Shown: piece by piece, positions 32,132 through 40,175 of the stretch
Layout of the letters: each line of letters opens with the position of its first letter
Position numbering within the stretch: position 1 is the stretch's first letter
From: Frankia sp. AiPa1
GTDB lineage: Bacteria; Actinomycetota; Actinomycetes; Frankiales; Frankiaceae
Assembly (NCBI RefSeq): GCF_023243075.1
Contig: NZ_JALKFZ020000198.1
Span: forward strand, 1-40,265
DNA length: 40,265 nucleotides
Direction: 5' to 3'
Made by a program: the position numbers and the translations under genes
The notes under the pieces: generated by a model
Databases searched by the model: none
What the model was told of the DNA's origin: nothing
What the model saw: only the letters and a program-made list of their open reading frames with translations

Positions 32132-32986
32132 CTATCTGCGTCCCCGGGCGACGTGTTCGCGTACGGTGGGTATCGATTCGGCGGCGAAGCGTTCGAGCAC
32201 GTCCGGGTCGTCGCTGGCCAGGATGAAGATGCTGACGCCGTCCTGGAGGGTCATCTGGGCCAGTGCTTCCGGGGTCTGCTGGTCCGGGAAGATGTTGAGC
32301 AGACGGGTGATCTCGCGGGGGTCGCGGCCCGCGGCCCGTGCGGCGTCGTCGATGATCGCGTTTCCCTTGGGCAGGCCGCCGGGCTCCATGACCGGCAGCG
32401 ACGGCAGCCAGCCGTCGGCCTTGCGTCCCACCAGGTTCTGCATCCTCGGCTTGTGGGCGCCGAGCCAGATCGGGATCTCGTGTGCGGGCGCGGGTCCGCG
32501 CTCGGCGCCGTGGACCTTGTAGAACTCGCCGTCGGCATTGAGGGTGCCGGGCGCGTCGGCGTCCCAGATCCCGCGGATCACGTCGATGGCCTCGCCGAGC
32601 GCCGCCACGCCCTGCAGCGGGGTCAGCCGCCGTCCGCCGGCCGCCTGCACGGCGTCCCAGTAGAAGCCGGCCCCGATCCCGAGGCTCGTCCGTCCACCGG
32701 AGAGCAGGTCGAGGCTGGCAGCCGCGCGGGCGAGCACGGCGGGGGGCTGGCGCAGCGGCAGGTTCAGCACGTTGGCGGACACGCCGATGCGCTCGGTCCG
32801 CGCTGCCACCCAGCTCAGCAGGGTCCAGGTATCGAGGAAACTCGACTGGTAGGGATGATCCTGGAAGGTGACGAAGTCGAAACCGAGCCGCTCACTGTGC
32901 TGCGCCAGCTCGACCGGACGGTCCGCCGGGGAGTTGGCGGGAGAGATGAACGTTGCGAAACGCAGAGGATGGCCGTAGTCAGGCAC
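32132..32986 (-). CDS. LLM-class (F420- or FMN-dependent) oxidoreductase
   Basis: A 284-residue luciferase-like monooxygenase-type enzyme. 'VELAQHSERLGFDFVTFQDH' opens the TIM barrel, 'SANVLNLPLRQPPAVLARAA' and 'LGIGAGFYWDAVQAAGG' are typical, and 'IPIWLGAHKPRMQNLVGRKADGW' marks the cofactor side. GTG 32986 is preceded by AAGGAG seven bases upstream on the minus strand and gives the standard opening 'DYGHPLRFATF'; an ATG at 33052 in frame is possible. In actinobacteria most LLM enzymes use F420. It lies in a minus-strand run with an F420-reductase-like gene, an SDR and an MFS pump, suggesting a shared redox/detoxification role. Confidence 0.85.
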   Translation of the reverse strand: MPDYGHPLRFATFISPANSPADRPVELAQHSERLGFDFVTFQDHPYQSSFLDTWTLLSWVAARTERIGVSANVLNLPLRQPPAVLARAAASLDLLSGGRTSLGIGAGFYWDAVQAAGGRRLTPLQGVAALGEAIDVIRGIWDADAPGTLNADGEFYKVHGAERGPAPAHEIPIWLGAHKPRMQNLVGRKADGWLPSLPVMEPGGLPKGNAIIDDAARAAGRDPREITRLLNIFPDQQTPEALAQMTLQDGVSIFILASDDPDVLERFAAESIPTVREHVARGRR

Positions 32987-33215
32987 GGGTGTCTCCTTCA
33001 GTCTTTCGGGTGTGGCCAGCCACGATGAGATGTTGTCGCCGACCTGCTTCATGGCGTCTTCGCCGGTGCCGGACGCGGGCAGTCCCGGGTGGTCAGAGTC
33101 GATTGCCTGCAGGTCGGAGGGCCCAGGGGCCGCCGACATCCCGGGCAGGCGGAACCCTGCCTGCCCGGGATGGCCGCCGGGTGCCAGTGCGCGGCGCTGG
33201 AACTGCGGGCGGGCT

Positions 33216-33836
33216 TCAGCCCGGGACGTTGACGCCGAGGCTGATGTTGAACCCTGCGCCATGGCTGGCCAGGCCCATCAAGAGCGGGCCCGCCGCCTCC
33301 AGCCAGTGCGCCGCCGCCAGGTCGCCGGCATCCAGCGGGCGCAGCCCGAGGCTCTCGATGAACGCCGACACGCTCGCCTTGGCGTCCGCGTCGTCGCCGG
33401 CGATGAGCACGTCCAGCGGGCCGCCCTGGGCCAGGACGTGGCCGAAGACGGTGTTGAACGCCTTCACGACGTGCGCGCTGGCCGGGGCGGCCTTGGCGAT
33501 CTCCTGCGCGCCGGACGTGCCGTCCGGGGTGACCAGCGCGGTGGCGTCGGCGTTGAAGGTGTTCGAGATATCGATGACGACCTTGCCGGCCAGCGCGTCC
33601 CCGTACTGGGCGAGGACCTGCGCGGCGCTGGCGTAGGGCACGGCGAGGATGACGATGTCGCCGGCCGGGGCGGTGCCGAAAGTCCCGGCCGTCGCGCCGC
33701 CGCCGAGGGCGGAGGCCAGGTCCTTGGCCTTGGCCTGGTCGCGGCCGATGACCTCGACGGCGTTGCCGCCCTCGACCGCGCGGGCGGCTATGGCGCGGGC
33801 CATGCCGCCCAGGCCGACGAAGCTGATGCTGCTCAT
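33216..33836 (-). CDS. NADPH-dependent F420 reductase-like protein
   Basis: A 206-residue Rossmann protein, 'SISFVGLGGMARAIAARAVE', then 'VVEVIGRD'-type region, 'DIVILAVPYASAAQVLAQYG', 'VIDISNTFNADA', 'HVVKAFNTVFGHV' and 'LIAGDDADAKASVSAFIESL'. These are shared with F420-NADP oxidoreductases, which shuttle hydride between NADPH and F420. The glycine motif (GLGGMA) differs from GTGDQG of studied Fno, so cofactor use is uncertain. It could recycle F420 for the LLM enzyme just downstream. The broken gene at 1150-1776 is a related family member. ATG 33836. Confidence 0.82.
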   Translation of the reverse strand: MSSISFVGLGGMARAIAARAVEGGNAVEVIGRDQAKAKDLASALGGGATAGTFGTAPAGDIVILAVPYASAAQVLAQYGDALAGKVVIDISNTFNADATALVTPDGTSGAQEIAKAAPASAHVVKAFNTVFGHVLAQGGPLDVLIAGDDADAKASVSAFIESLGLRPLDAGDLAAAHWLEAAGPLLMGLASHGAGFNISLGVNVPG

Positions 33837-33916
33837 GGACGGGTGCTCACTTTCTGTAGTCTGGGATGAACTTTTGCTTTGAAGGGATCGGGGGCCGGCG
33901 GCCCGGCCGGATGGCG

Positions 33917-34651
33917 TCAGACTTGACTGAACCCGCCATCGACGACCAGGTTTGCGCCGGTGATGAAGCTGGCGTCCGCAGAGGCGAGGAACAGCGCGGT
34001 GGCCGCGATCTCTTCACTGGTCCCCAGCCGTCCCAGGGGGATGGCGGAGGTGATCTGCTCCCGGAATTCCGGGGTGACGGTGCTGAAGAGCGCGGTGTCG
34101 ATCGAGCCGGGACTGATGACGTTTACCCGGATGCCGCGGTCCTTCAGCTCCGCAGCCCAGGTGCGCGCGAGTGAGCGAACGGCTGCCTTGCTGGCCGAGT
34201 ACACCCCGGCGCCGGGGATGCCCTTGGTCGCGCTGGTCGTGCCGTTCAGGATGACCGACGCGCCGTCGCTCATCAACGGCAGCAGGTATTGAACGGTGAA
34301 CACGGTGCCCCGGAAGTTGACGGCCACGAGCGTGTCGAACGAGTCCGGGGTGATGCTGCCCAGCGGGTCGGATACCGAGCCGATGCCGGCGCTGGCGAAC
34401 AGGACGTCGACTCGTCCGTGATGCTCCCGCACGGTCTCGGCCAAGCGGGCGAGGTCGTTCAGGTTTCCTGAGTCCGCCTGCACGCCCGTTACGTTGTGGC
34501 CGATGGCGGTGACCGCCTCGTCCACTTTGTCTTTGCGCCGTCCGGTGATGAACACGTGGGCGCCTTCGGCCACGAACAGCTTGGCCGTTGCCAGCGCCAT
34601 CCCAGACGTCGCTCCGGTGATCACTGCGACCTTGCCATCGAGCTTGGGCAT
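33917..34651 (-). CDS. Short-chain dehydrogenase/reductase
   Basis: A 244-residue classical SDR. The cofactor loop is TGATSGMA (12-19, Ala in place of the last Gly); 'FITGRRKDKVD' gives an Arg-Arg after beta-2, favouring NADP(H). The active-site Tyr151-x3-Lys155 (VYSASK) is present; at the Ser138 position there is Thr in NGTTS, with a Ser two residues on that may take over. The usual NNAG is FASAG. It ends 'GANLVVDGGFSQV'. Substrate unknown. It lies 80 bases upstream of the F420-reductase-like gene on the same strand. Confidence 0.85.
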   Translation of the reverse strand: MPKLDGKVAVITGATSGMALATAKLFVAEGAHVFITGRRKDKVDEAVTAIGHNVTGVQADSGNLNDLARLAETVREHHGRVDVLFASAGIGSVSDPLGSITPDSFDTLVAVNFRGTVFTVQYLLPLMSDGASVILNGTTSATKGIPGAGVYSASKAAVRSLARTWAAELKDRGIRVNVISPGSIDTALFSTVTPEFREQITSAIPLGRLGTSEEIAATALFLASADASFITGANLVVDGGFSQV

Positions 34652-34820
34652 GGTGAACTGGCCTTTCTGTCGGTTGTGGTTCGTGTTTTGGTGGTTGGCG
34701 CCGCGATCCGTCCTGCCACCGGGGCGCCGCCCGCCACGGGTTGTCAGATCAGTCCGCCGGCGATCTCGTCGAGGGGCTCGGGCTGGCCGGCCTCGTGATG
34801 GAGCCGGGTGCCGCCGCGGA

Positions 34821-36284
34821 TCAGGGCATGCAGAGGACGGCAGCGGCCCAGAAGACGCCAGCGGCCCACCAGTAGCCGACGGTGAACCCGTGCACGGTTG
34901 CGTCGACGACGGCAGTGCTGCCGTGGCGGGTCAGGTAGTGGCTGGTGGCGGTGGCGACGAAGGTGCTGATCAAGGCGACGCCGAGCGCCGAGCCGAGCTG
35001 CTGGGAGACGTTGTTGAGCGCCCCCGCCGTACCCGCGTCGCGCGGATCGACACCCTGCTGCCCGACCGCGACTGCCACGACGGCGGCCGACCCGATGCCG
35101 GTCCCGACCAGGACCAGCCCGGGCAGCACCCAGGCCGCGTACGGGCTGCCCGCACCGGCCTGGGTCAGCAGTGCAGCTCCGGCACCGGAGGCGATCAAGC
35201 CGGCGGCGACGATGACCCGCATGGTCAGGCGCCGCAGCAGCACGCCCTGGGTCAGCGTGGCGACCACGGCGATCGCCGCCATCATCGGCAGGAACGCGAC
35301 GCCGGTCATGATCGGCGAGTAGCCCAGCACACCCTGGAAGTAATAGGTCAGGAACAGGAACAGCGCGAACACCGCCGCGTTCGCCAGGAAGAGCGTCAGG
35401 TAGGCGGCACCACGGTTGCGGTCGGCGACCACCCGCAGCGGGATGAGCGGGTGGCGGGCGACCTTCTGGAGCACGACGAAGCCGGCCAGTAGGAGACCGC
35501 CGGCGATGAGCGGGGTCAGGGTGACCGCCGAGCCCCAGCCGTCGGCCTGGGCCTTGGCCGACCCGAAGACCAACCCGAAGATCGCCGCCGAGCCGACGAC
35601 CGTGCTCGGCACGGAAAGCCTGGGCTTGTCGGGCTCGGCGGAGTTGTGCAGCAGCGTCAGGCCACCGATGATCCCGGCGACCGCGAGGACGATGTTGACG
35701 TACATGCACCAGCGCCAGTCCACGTAGTCGGTCAGCAGCCCGCCCAGCAGCAGGCCGACGGCGCCGGCGCTGCCGGACACCGCACCGAAGATCCCGAACG
35801 CCTTGTTCAGCTCCTTGAGGTCGGTGAAAATCACCGTGATCAGCGACAACGCCGCCGGCGCGAGAACTGCGGCGAACCCGCCCTGGACGGCCCTGGCGGC
35901 AATCAGCGTGCCGATGTTCGGGGCCGCGCCGCCGGCAGCGGAGGCAATCGCGAACCCCAGCAGTCCCACGATGAACATGGTCTTGCGGCCGAGCACGTCG
36001 CCCAGCCGGCCTCCCAGCGGAAGCAGGCTGCCGAAGGCCAGCACGTAGGCGGTGATCACCCACTGGCGGCTGGCATCGGAGAAGCCGAGGTCGGCCTGCG
36101 CCGAGGGCAGGGCAACGTTCACGACGGTCGCATCCAGCAGGATCATGATCTGGGCGATGACGAGGACACCCAGAGCCATCCAGCGCCGCTCGTCATGGGG
36201 ATCGGGCGAAGCGGCCAGGTGCGCTCGGACGGCCTCCGCGGGGCGCTGAGGCGCCTGCGCCCCGGAGGGCTCCATAGTGCTCAT
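34821..36284 (-). CDS. MFS efflux transporter (DHA2, 14-helix type)
   Basis: A 487-residue drug:H+ antiporter-2 protein. It has a polar N terminus of about 35 residues, then 'LGVLVIAQIMILLDATVVNVALPS' (helix 1 with the LD-TVVNVALP motif), 'GGRLGDVLGRKTMFIVG' (motif A) and about 13-14 hydrophobic spans. ATG 36284 follows GGAGCGAAG. The frame ends 'WAAAVLCMP' at the last helix, while another frame continues with an expected-looking tail (ALIRGGTRLHHEAGQ...), so a small 3' frameshift may have shortened the C terminus. The divergent TetR gene and operator repeats between them indicate TetR control. Substrate unknown. Confidence 0.88.
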   Translation of the reverse strand: MSTMEPSGAQAPQRPAEAVRAHLAASPDPHDERRWMALGVLVIAQIMILLDATVVNVALPSAQADLGFSDASRQWVITAYVLAFGSLLPLGGRLGDVLGRKTMFIVGLLGFAIASAAGGAAPNIGTLIAARAVQGGFAAVLAPAALSLITVIFTDLKELNKAFGIFGAVSGSAGAVGLLLGGLLTDYVDWRWCMYVNIVLAVAGIIGGLTLLHNSAEPDKPRLSVPSTVVGSAAIFGLVFGSAKAQADGWGSAVTLTPLIAGGLLLAGFVVLQKVARHPLIPLRVVADRNRGAAYLTLFLANAAVFALFLFLTYYFQGVLGYSPIMTGVAFLPMMAAIAVVATLTQGVLLRRLTMRVIVAAGLIASGAGAALLTQAGAGSPYAAWVLPGLVLVGTGIGSAAVVAVAVGQQGVDPRDAGTAGALNNVSQQLGSALGVALISTFVATATSHYLTRHGSTAVVDATVHGFTVGYWWAAGVFWAAAVLCMP

Positions 36285-36323
36285 CTGCTTCGCTCCTCGT
36301 GCGGTCAGGTCAGAGCACCAAGA

Positions 36324-36467
36324 TGAGGCACCCCTCCGGTCGTTGCTGCCTACATAAACGGAGGGGTGCCTCACTATATTCCGGAGGGGCGCCTCACGTT
36401 GGCAGAAGTTTCGGGCCTCGACCTCTGGCGGCACCAAGGAGACGAAGGGAGATGAGGTGCCCCTCGC
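36324..36467. promoter_or_regulatory. Four copies of a 15-base operator between the MFS and TetR genes
   Basis: TGAGGCACCCCTCCG (36324-36338) is repeated in inverse orientation as CGGAGGGGTGCCTCA (36359-36373) and, with one change, CGGAGGGGCGCCTCA (36382-36396); a fourth, less exact copy TGAGGTGCCCCTCG is at 36453-36466. The first three surround the AT-rich, -10-like TATGTA and TATAGT stretches of the MFS promoter. They are the likely binding sites of the TetR protein at 36765. Confidence 0.75.
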
Positions 36468-36764
36468 CGCCTGGTCGCGAACGCTGCCCGCGAAGGCGGC
36501 GACATCCAGGCCGGGTACCGCCCGGGTCCCGGCAGCCACCTGGCCTGTTCTCCGCCCTGCCACCGTGCCCAGGGCACCGAACCGAACGTCATGCTCTCGG
36601 GAGGGCCCTCGGGATCGTCACGGGCGCCACGGTGCTGCCGCGCGCCGTCAGCCGCGTCGCGCACGACCATGCCGACGAGCTCCCCGAGGCCAACCGCGCT
36701 CTGCCGGGCTCCTGAGCGGCGCAGAAAGGGAGGCCGCCCTCAGCATCGCCGGTAAGCTGACGAG
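36468..36764. other. Gap before the TetR gene
   Basis: GC-rich with open frames on the + strand but no recognised product or ribosome-binding site. It may hold remnants of a gene; I see no clear family match. The TetR promoter is presumably here. Confidence 0.35.
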
Positions 36765-37427
36765 GTGAGCCGTAGCGACGTCGAGCAGACGCGCAGGCCC
36801 CTGCGCCGCGACGCCCGGGAGCGCCGAGACAAGCTCCTCGCCGCGGCGCAGCGCGAATTCGCCGCACGCGGCGTGGATGCCTCCCTGGAGAAGATCGCAC
36901 GCGACGCCGGCGTTGCCATCGGCACCCTGTACCGCCACTTCCCAACCCGCCTGGACCTGCTCATGGCCGCCTTCCAGCCCCGGCTTCAGGAGTTCCTCGA
37001 CGGGGCCAACAAGGCCCTGGAGATGAACGACCCGTGGGAAGGGTTCGTCTACTACCTGGAGCACCTGTTCGGCATGCAGGCGGGAGACCGGGGTTTCAAC
37101 GACTTCCTCTCCCGCCGCTTCACCGACAGCGCCGAGACCGAGCGCATCCACGACGAGATGTGCCAGCAGATTCTGGACATGCTCACCCGGGCCCAAGAAG
37201 CCGGCGAGGCTCGCCGCGATATCACCCTGGCCGACATCGTCAACCTCATCTGGTCGAACGGCAGGATCATCGAGGCCACCAGCGCCACGGCGCCCAACGC
37301 CTGGCGGCGTTACCTCTACCTCATGCTCGACGCCTACCGGGCTGAGCGGGCACATCCGATCCCCGAGCCGCCGATGACGTACGAGCAGCTGTACGACGCC
37401 ATGGTCCATCTCAGCGAGGCGCAGTAG
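36765..37427 (+). CDS. TetR/AcrR-family regulator
   Basis: A 220-residue repressor. The N-terminal HTH (about 18-65) reads 'LLAAAQREFAARGVDASLEK' then 'IARDAGVAIGTLYRHFPTRL', the TetR signature. The C-terminal all-helix domain would bind the inducer. The start is GTG 36765. It diverges from the MFS pump; four operator copies lie between. It probably controls the pump and the minus-strand redox genes following it. Inducer unknown. Confidence 0.9.
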   Translation: MSRSDVEQTRRPLRRDARERRDKLLAAAQREFAARGVDASLEKIARDAGVAIGTLYRHFPTRLDLLMAAFQPRLQEFLDGANKALEMNDPWEGFVYYLEHLFGMQAGDRGFNDFLSRRFTDSAETERIHDEMCQQILDMLTRAQEAGEARRDITLADIVNLIWSNGRIIEATSATAPNAWRRYLYLMLDAYRAERAHPIPEPPMTYEQLYDAMVHLSEAQ

Positions 37428-37726
37428 GGGCGGCCGGCCTGCTGTCCGGTCAGCCCGCGGCATCGCGGAGACCTGGACGCCGCTCGCCGGCCGCGCCCCT
37501 GTTCGATGGCGCGCGGTGTCGCTCGCTATGCGGTGATGGCGATCTTGCCGCACCCGGGGGGAGGCCGCCGCTGCTGCTGCGGCGGCGCGGCCGGTATCCC
37601 CTGCGTGCGCTCGGTGGTCAGGCGTTCAACGGTCGCTACCAGGCGCCATCAGCCGCCCCTTCCGGTGACTCCTGAATCGGATGTCGCGGCCCGCGCCGGT
37701 ATTCGTCGGCGCGGACGGCGCCGGGT

Positions 37727-38791
37727 TTAGTAGCCCACGAGTTGGTAGGTGAGGGGTGAGACGCTTCCGGTGAATCCGGTGGTGCCGATGTAGATCGCCT
37801 TGATCTGGTGGAGGCCGGCGGTCAGGGTGGAGGTGGCGAACTCCGCCTGGCCCTTGTTGTCGAGGGCAACGACGTCGATGAGCGCGTGCCCGTCAGTGAA
37901 TGCGACCAGGCCGGCGGGGACGGTCGTTCCGGTGCCCGCTGACACGACGGCGGTGAAGGTCGTGGAGTGCCCCGTCGGCGCGGGGTTCAGCGAGGATGTC
38001 AGGTTGATGGTGGTGCTGACGGGTCCCTGGACGCCGATCGGGCGGGTGATCGTGTCGGTGTCGAGGGTGACGGCACCGTTGCGGGCCAGGATCCTGCCGT
38101 CAACCGCGACGCCAGTGGTGACGGTGATGGAGGTCAGGGCGAGGACGTTGCCGCTGAGAATCGAGTAGGTGCCGAGGGTGGCGGAGCTACCGACGATCCA
38201 GAAGACGTTGGAGGCCTGGGCGCCGTTGACCAGCTTCACGTTGCTTGCGGACGCTGTGATGAGGGTGGAGGCCGCCTTGAAGATGAAGACGGCGTTTGGG
38301 TCGCCCTGAGCGTCAAGGGTCAGCGTTCCGGTGATCCCGAATGTGCCCGCCGGGGAGTCGTACACACCGGAAGTTTCGGTGGTTCCGCCAAGTTCCACCG
38401 GGATGGTGGCGGTGGTCGGGATCGTGGCGGCGGCGTCGAAGGCGGTGCCGAGGTCGTTTTTGGCCTGCAGCGCGGCGCTGTCGGCTTTGTGGGTTGCCCC
38501 GGTCACCTGCCCGGGCGGAAACCCGGTGACGGCAGTGCCTGGGCTGAGTCCGAGATCGCCATCCACCTTGGTGATTCCGGTGTTGGTGATTGTCGACCCG
38601 GCGAGAACCGCGTAGCTCGCGGCGGCGCCGAGTGAGACGGTCGGGGTGGCCGCGCTGGCGGCCGAGGCTCCGACCAGCCCGATCGCCCCGATCAGGACGG
38701 TGGTCGTACCGACAACGGAGAACGCCCGGATCAGCTGGGATGTGGCCCGGCTTCTGTCAATGGAGCCAGCGGGAAGGTTCGTCGCGATCAT
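37727..38791 (-). CDS. Secreted ice-binding-like (DUF3494) protein with an Ig-like domain
   Basis: A 354-residue exported protein. A long N-terminal region with a hydrophobic helix ending ASAASA (about residues 25-48) is a Sec signal. Residues about 50-250 are the DUF3494 beta-solenoid ('SLGAAASYAVLAGSTITNTG', 'GDLGLSPGTAVTGFPPG', 'AVFIFKAASTLITAS', 'NVFWIVGSSATLGTYSILSG'). The C-terminal 95 residues are a bacterial Ig-like repeat ('TTTINLTSSLNPAPTGHSTT' style, 'GLVAFTDG', 'LTAGLHQIKAIYIG'). The fold is that of ice-binding proteins, but many soil members probably serve adhesion or the cell surface; ice binding is not shown. ATG 38791 follows GAGGG. Monocistronic. Confidence 0.9.
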   Translation of the reverse strand: MIATNLPAGSIDRSRATSQLIRAFSVVGTTTVLIGAIGLVGASAASAATPTVSLGAAASYAVLAGSTITNTGITKVDGDLGLSPGTAVTGFPPGQVTGATHKADSAALQAKNDLGTAFDAAATIPTTATIPVELGGTTETSGVYDSPAGTFGITGTLTLDAQGDPNAVFIFKAASTLITASASNVKLVNGAQASNVFWIVGSSATLGTYSILSGNVLALTSITVTTGVAVDGRILARNGAVTLDTDTITRPIGVQGPVSTTINLTSSLNPAPTGHSTTFTAVVSAGTGTTVPAGLVAFTDGHALIDVVALDNKGQAEFATSTLTAGLHQIKAIYIGTTGFTGSVSPLTYQLVGY

Positions 38792-39066
38792 GAGATTCCC
38801 TCGGGGTTAATGCGTGGTCGAATGGCTCGACCGCTAGATATCTCATAGTAGCGACGTTGTTGCTTAAAGTAGTGTAGGTGTGGCTGGTTGGTCGACGAGT
38901 CTCCGTCCGTACCTCCGGTTGATCTGGCGCACGTTCCCGATCGGCTGGCATCCCGGCCGGTCGTACAGCCTTGGGTCTGTGCCGATGGCGAGCTCGTAGT
39001 TGCTGCCGCTGGTACCAAATTTCGACGGGGCTCCCCCCCAGGCAGGAGTGACGTAAGAGCATGTCT

Positions 39067-39285
39067 TGAACTGCCCCGGTTTCGGCGGAGACTCGACCGT
39101 TTGAGGGGATCGAGTCGTGCCTGCTGCCAGGAAATATCCCGATGAGCTCCGTGAACGTTCCGTGTTGCAGATGCGTCGTGAGCAGCCGGCGGAGGTGTAT
39201 CGGGCGATCTCGACGGTTGCGAAGCGGTTGGATGTTCATCCGGCGACGCTGCGGCTGTGGGTGAACCAGGCCGAGGTCGACTACT
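39067..39285 (+). pseudogene. IS3-family left end with truncated OrfA
   Basis: TGAACTGCCCCGG at about 39067 resembles the terminal inverted repeat of actinobacterial IS3-family elements. From GTG 39117 the frame reads PAARKYPDELRERSVLQMRR, then 'AISTVAKRLDVHPATLRLWV', then 'NQAEVD', the HTH part of IS3 OrfA. Similarity ends at about 39,281, where unrelated sequence begins; OrfB and the right end are absent. Confidence 0.65.
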
Positions 39286-39369
39286 ATAGCTCGAGATGTA
39301 CCATTACCGCGTCGCGTGGTTGCGGTCAGGGTGACGGTGGGTCGCGGCTGCGGGAGTAGGATTTCGGCC

Positions 39370-39897
39370 ATGACGGCAGGTGAGCCCCTCCACGGCACAT
39401 TTGTCCTCGATCGCGAGCTGAGTTCGCCGCCGATGGAGGTTTATGCCGCTTTCGCGGAAGCCGATCGGCGTGCCCGGTGGGTCCGCATGCCGGGAAAGGC
39501 CGATCCGGGCAACCGGTATGACGTGAGCCTCGGGGGTACCGAGATTCTGCGCAGCACCATGCGGATCGGGGATTCGGTCGAGCGGATCGAGCGCCGTACG
39601 CACACCCTCCAGTTGGTCCCCGGGCGGCTGGTTGTCTTCACCTACGAGGCGGTCGTCGACGACCAGTTGCGCTGGGTGTCGTTGGTCAGTGTTGGGCTGC
39701 GGGAGAGCCAGGAGCAGTCGGCTGGCACGATGCTGACGTGGACCGAGCAGTACGTCCTGCTGATGATGGCCGGGGACGGTGCTGACGATGTCGCGCATCT
39801 GCGGGGCGGCACGGGACTCCACCTGAACGGGCTTTCCGTGGCGCTCGGGGAGGGATCTGCGATAAAACGGGCGGTCGCTGGCGGAGTGGGCGGGTGA
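39370..39897 (+). CDS. SRPBCC/AHSA1-family protein
   Basis: A 175-residue START-like protein, 'FVLDRELSSPPMEVYAAFAE' then 'ADRRARWVRMPGKA', 'GDSVERIERRTHTLQLVPGR' and 'AGTMLTWTEQYVLL', typical of the AHSA1-like SRPBCC fold that binds hydrophobic ligands. The ATG at 39370 gives a normal N terminus. Often found beside ArsR regulators, but none is seen here. It lies between IS3 and toxin fragments. Confidence 0.78.
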   Translation: MTAGEPLHGTFVLDRELSSPPMEVYAAFAEADRRARWVRMPGKADPGNRYDVSLGGTEILRSTMRIGDSVERIERRTHTLQLVPGRLVVFTYEAVVDDQLRWVSLVSVGLRESQEQSAGTMLTWTEQYVLLMMAGDGADDVAHLRGGTGLHLNGLSVALGEGSAIKRAVAGGVGG

Positions 39898-40030
39898 ACG
39901 TTCCCTCGTCCTGGACACTGACGTCGTCTTCCTGAGCCACAAGCGCAGGCTCAGCGGGCCCGTGGCTACCCGTCTGATCGGCCGCCGGCTGCTGATCACA
40001 TTTGTGACCCTCGGCGAGCCCATTACTGAG
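39896..40030 (+). pseudogene. N-terminal fragment of a PIN-domain (VapC-like) toxin
   Basis: A frame starting inside the SRPBCC stop reads SLVLDTDVVFLSHKRRLSGP, then VATRLIGRRLLITFVTLGEP, the PIN-domain opening (LDTDV with the first acidic residue; ITFVTLGE with the second). There is no in-frame start directly before it, and after GEP the similarity ends. It is therefore a non-functional relic of a VapC-type RNase toxin. No antitoxin was seen. Confidence 0.55.
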
Positions 40031-40175
40031 GTGCTCGGAACCGCCAGATGTGCGGAATATTCGATTGATTCTTTAGATGATGTTCCTGCGGGCTGGTCAT
40101 CGACCATCGCCCCTGGTCAGGGTGCGTGCGGCGACCGGCCGGACGGTGATTTCGGGACCGAGAACTCATTGTCGC

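Noticed and set aside
36468..36764. Gene ending near 36,715 on the + strand
   Set aside because: Open frame begins inside the operator array and has no clear start or family; left as an unassigned gap.
37428..37726. Possible gene between the TetR and DUF3494 genes
   Set aside because: Short open frames with no ribosome-binding site or family pattern; a few codons on the minus strand resemble a dehydrogenase end (CGKIAITA) but not enough to support a call.
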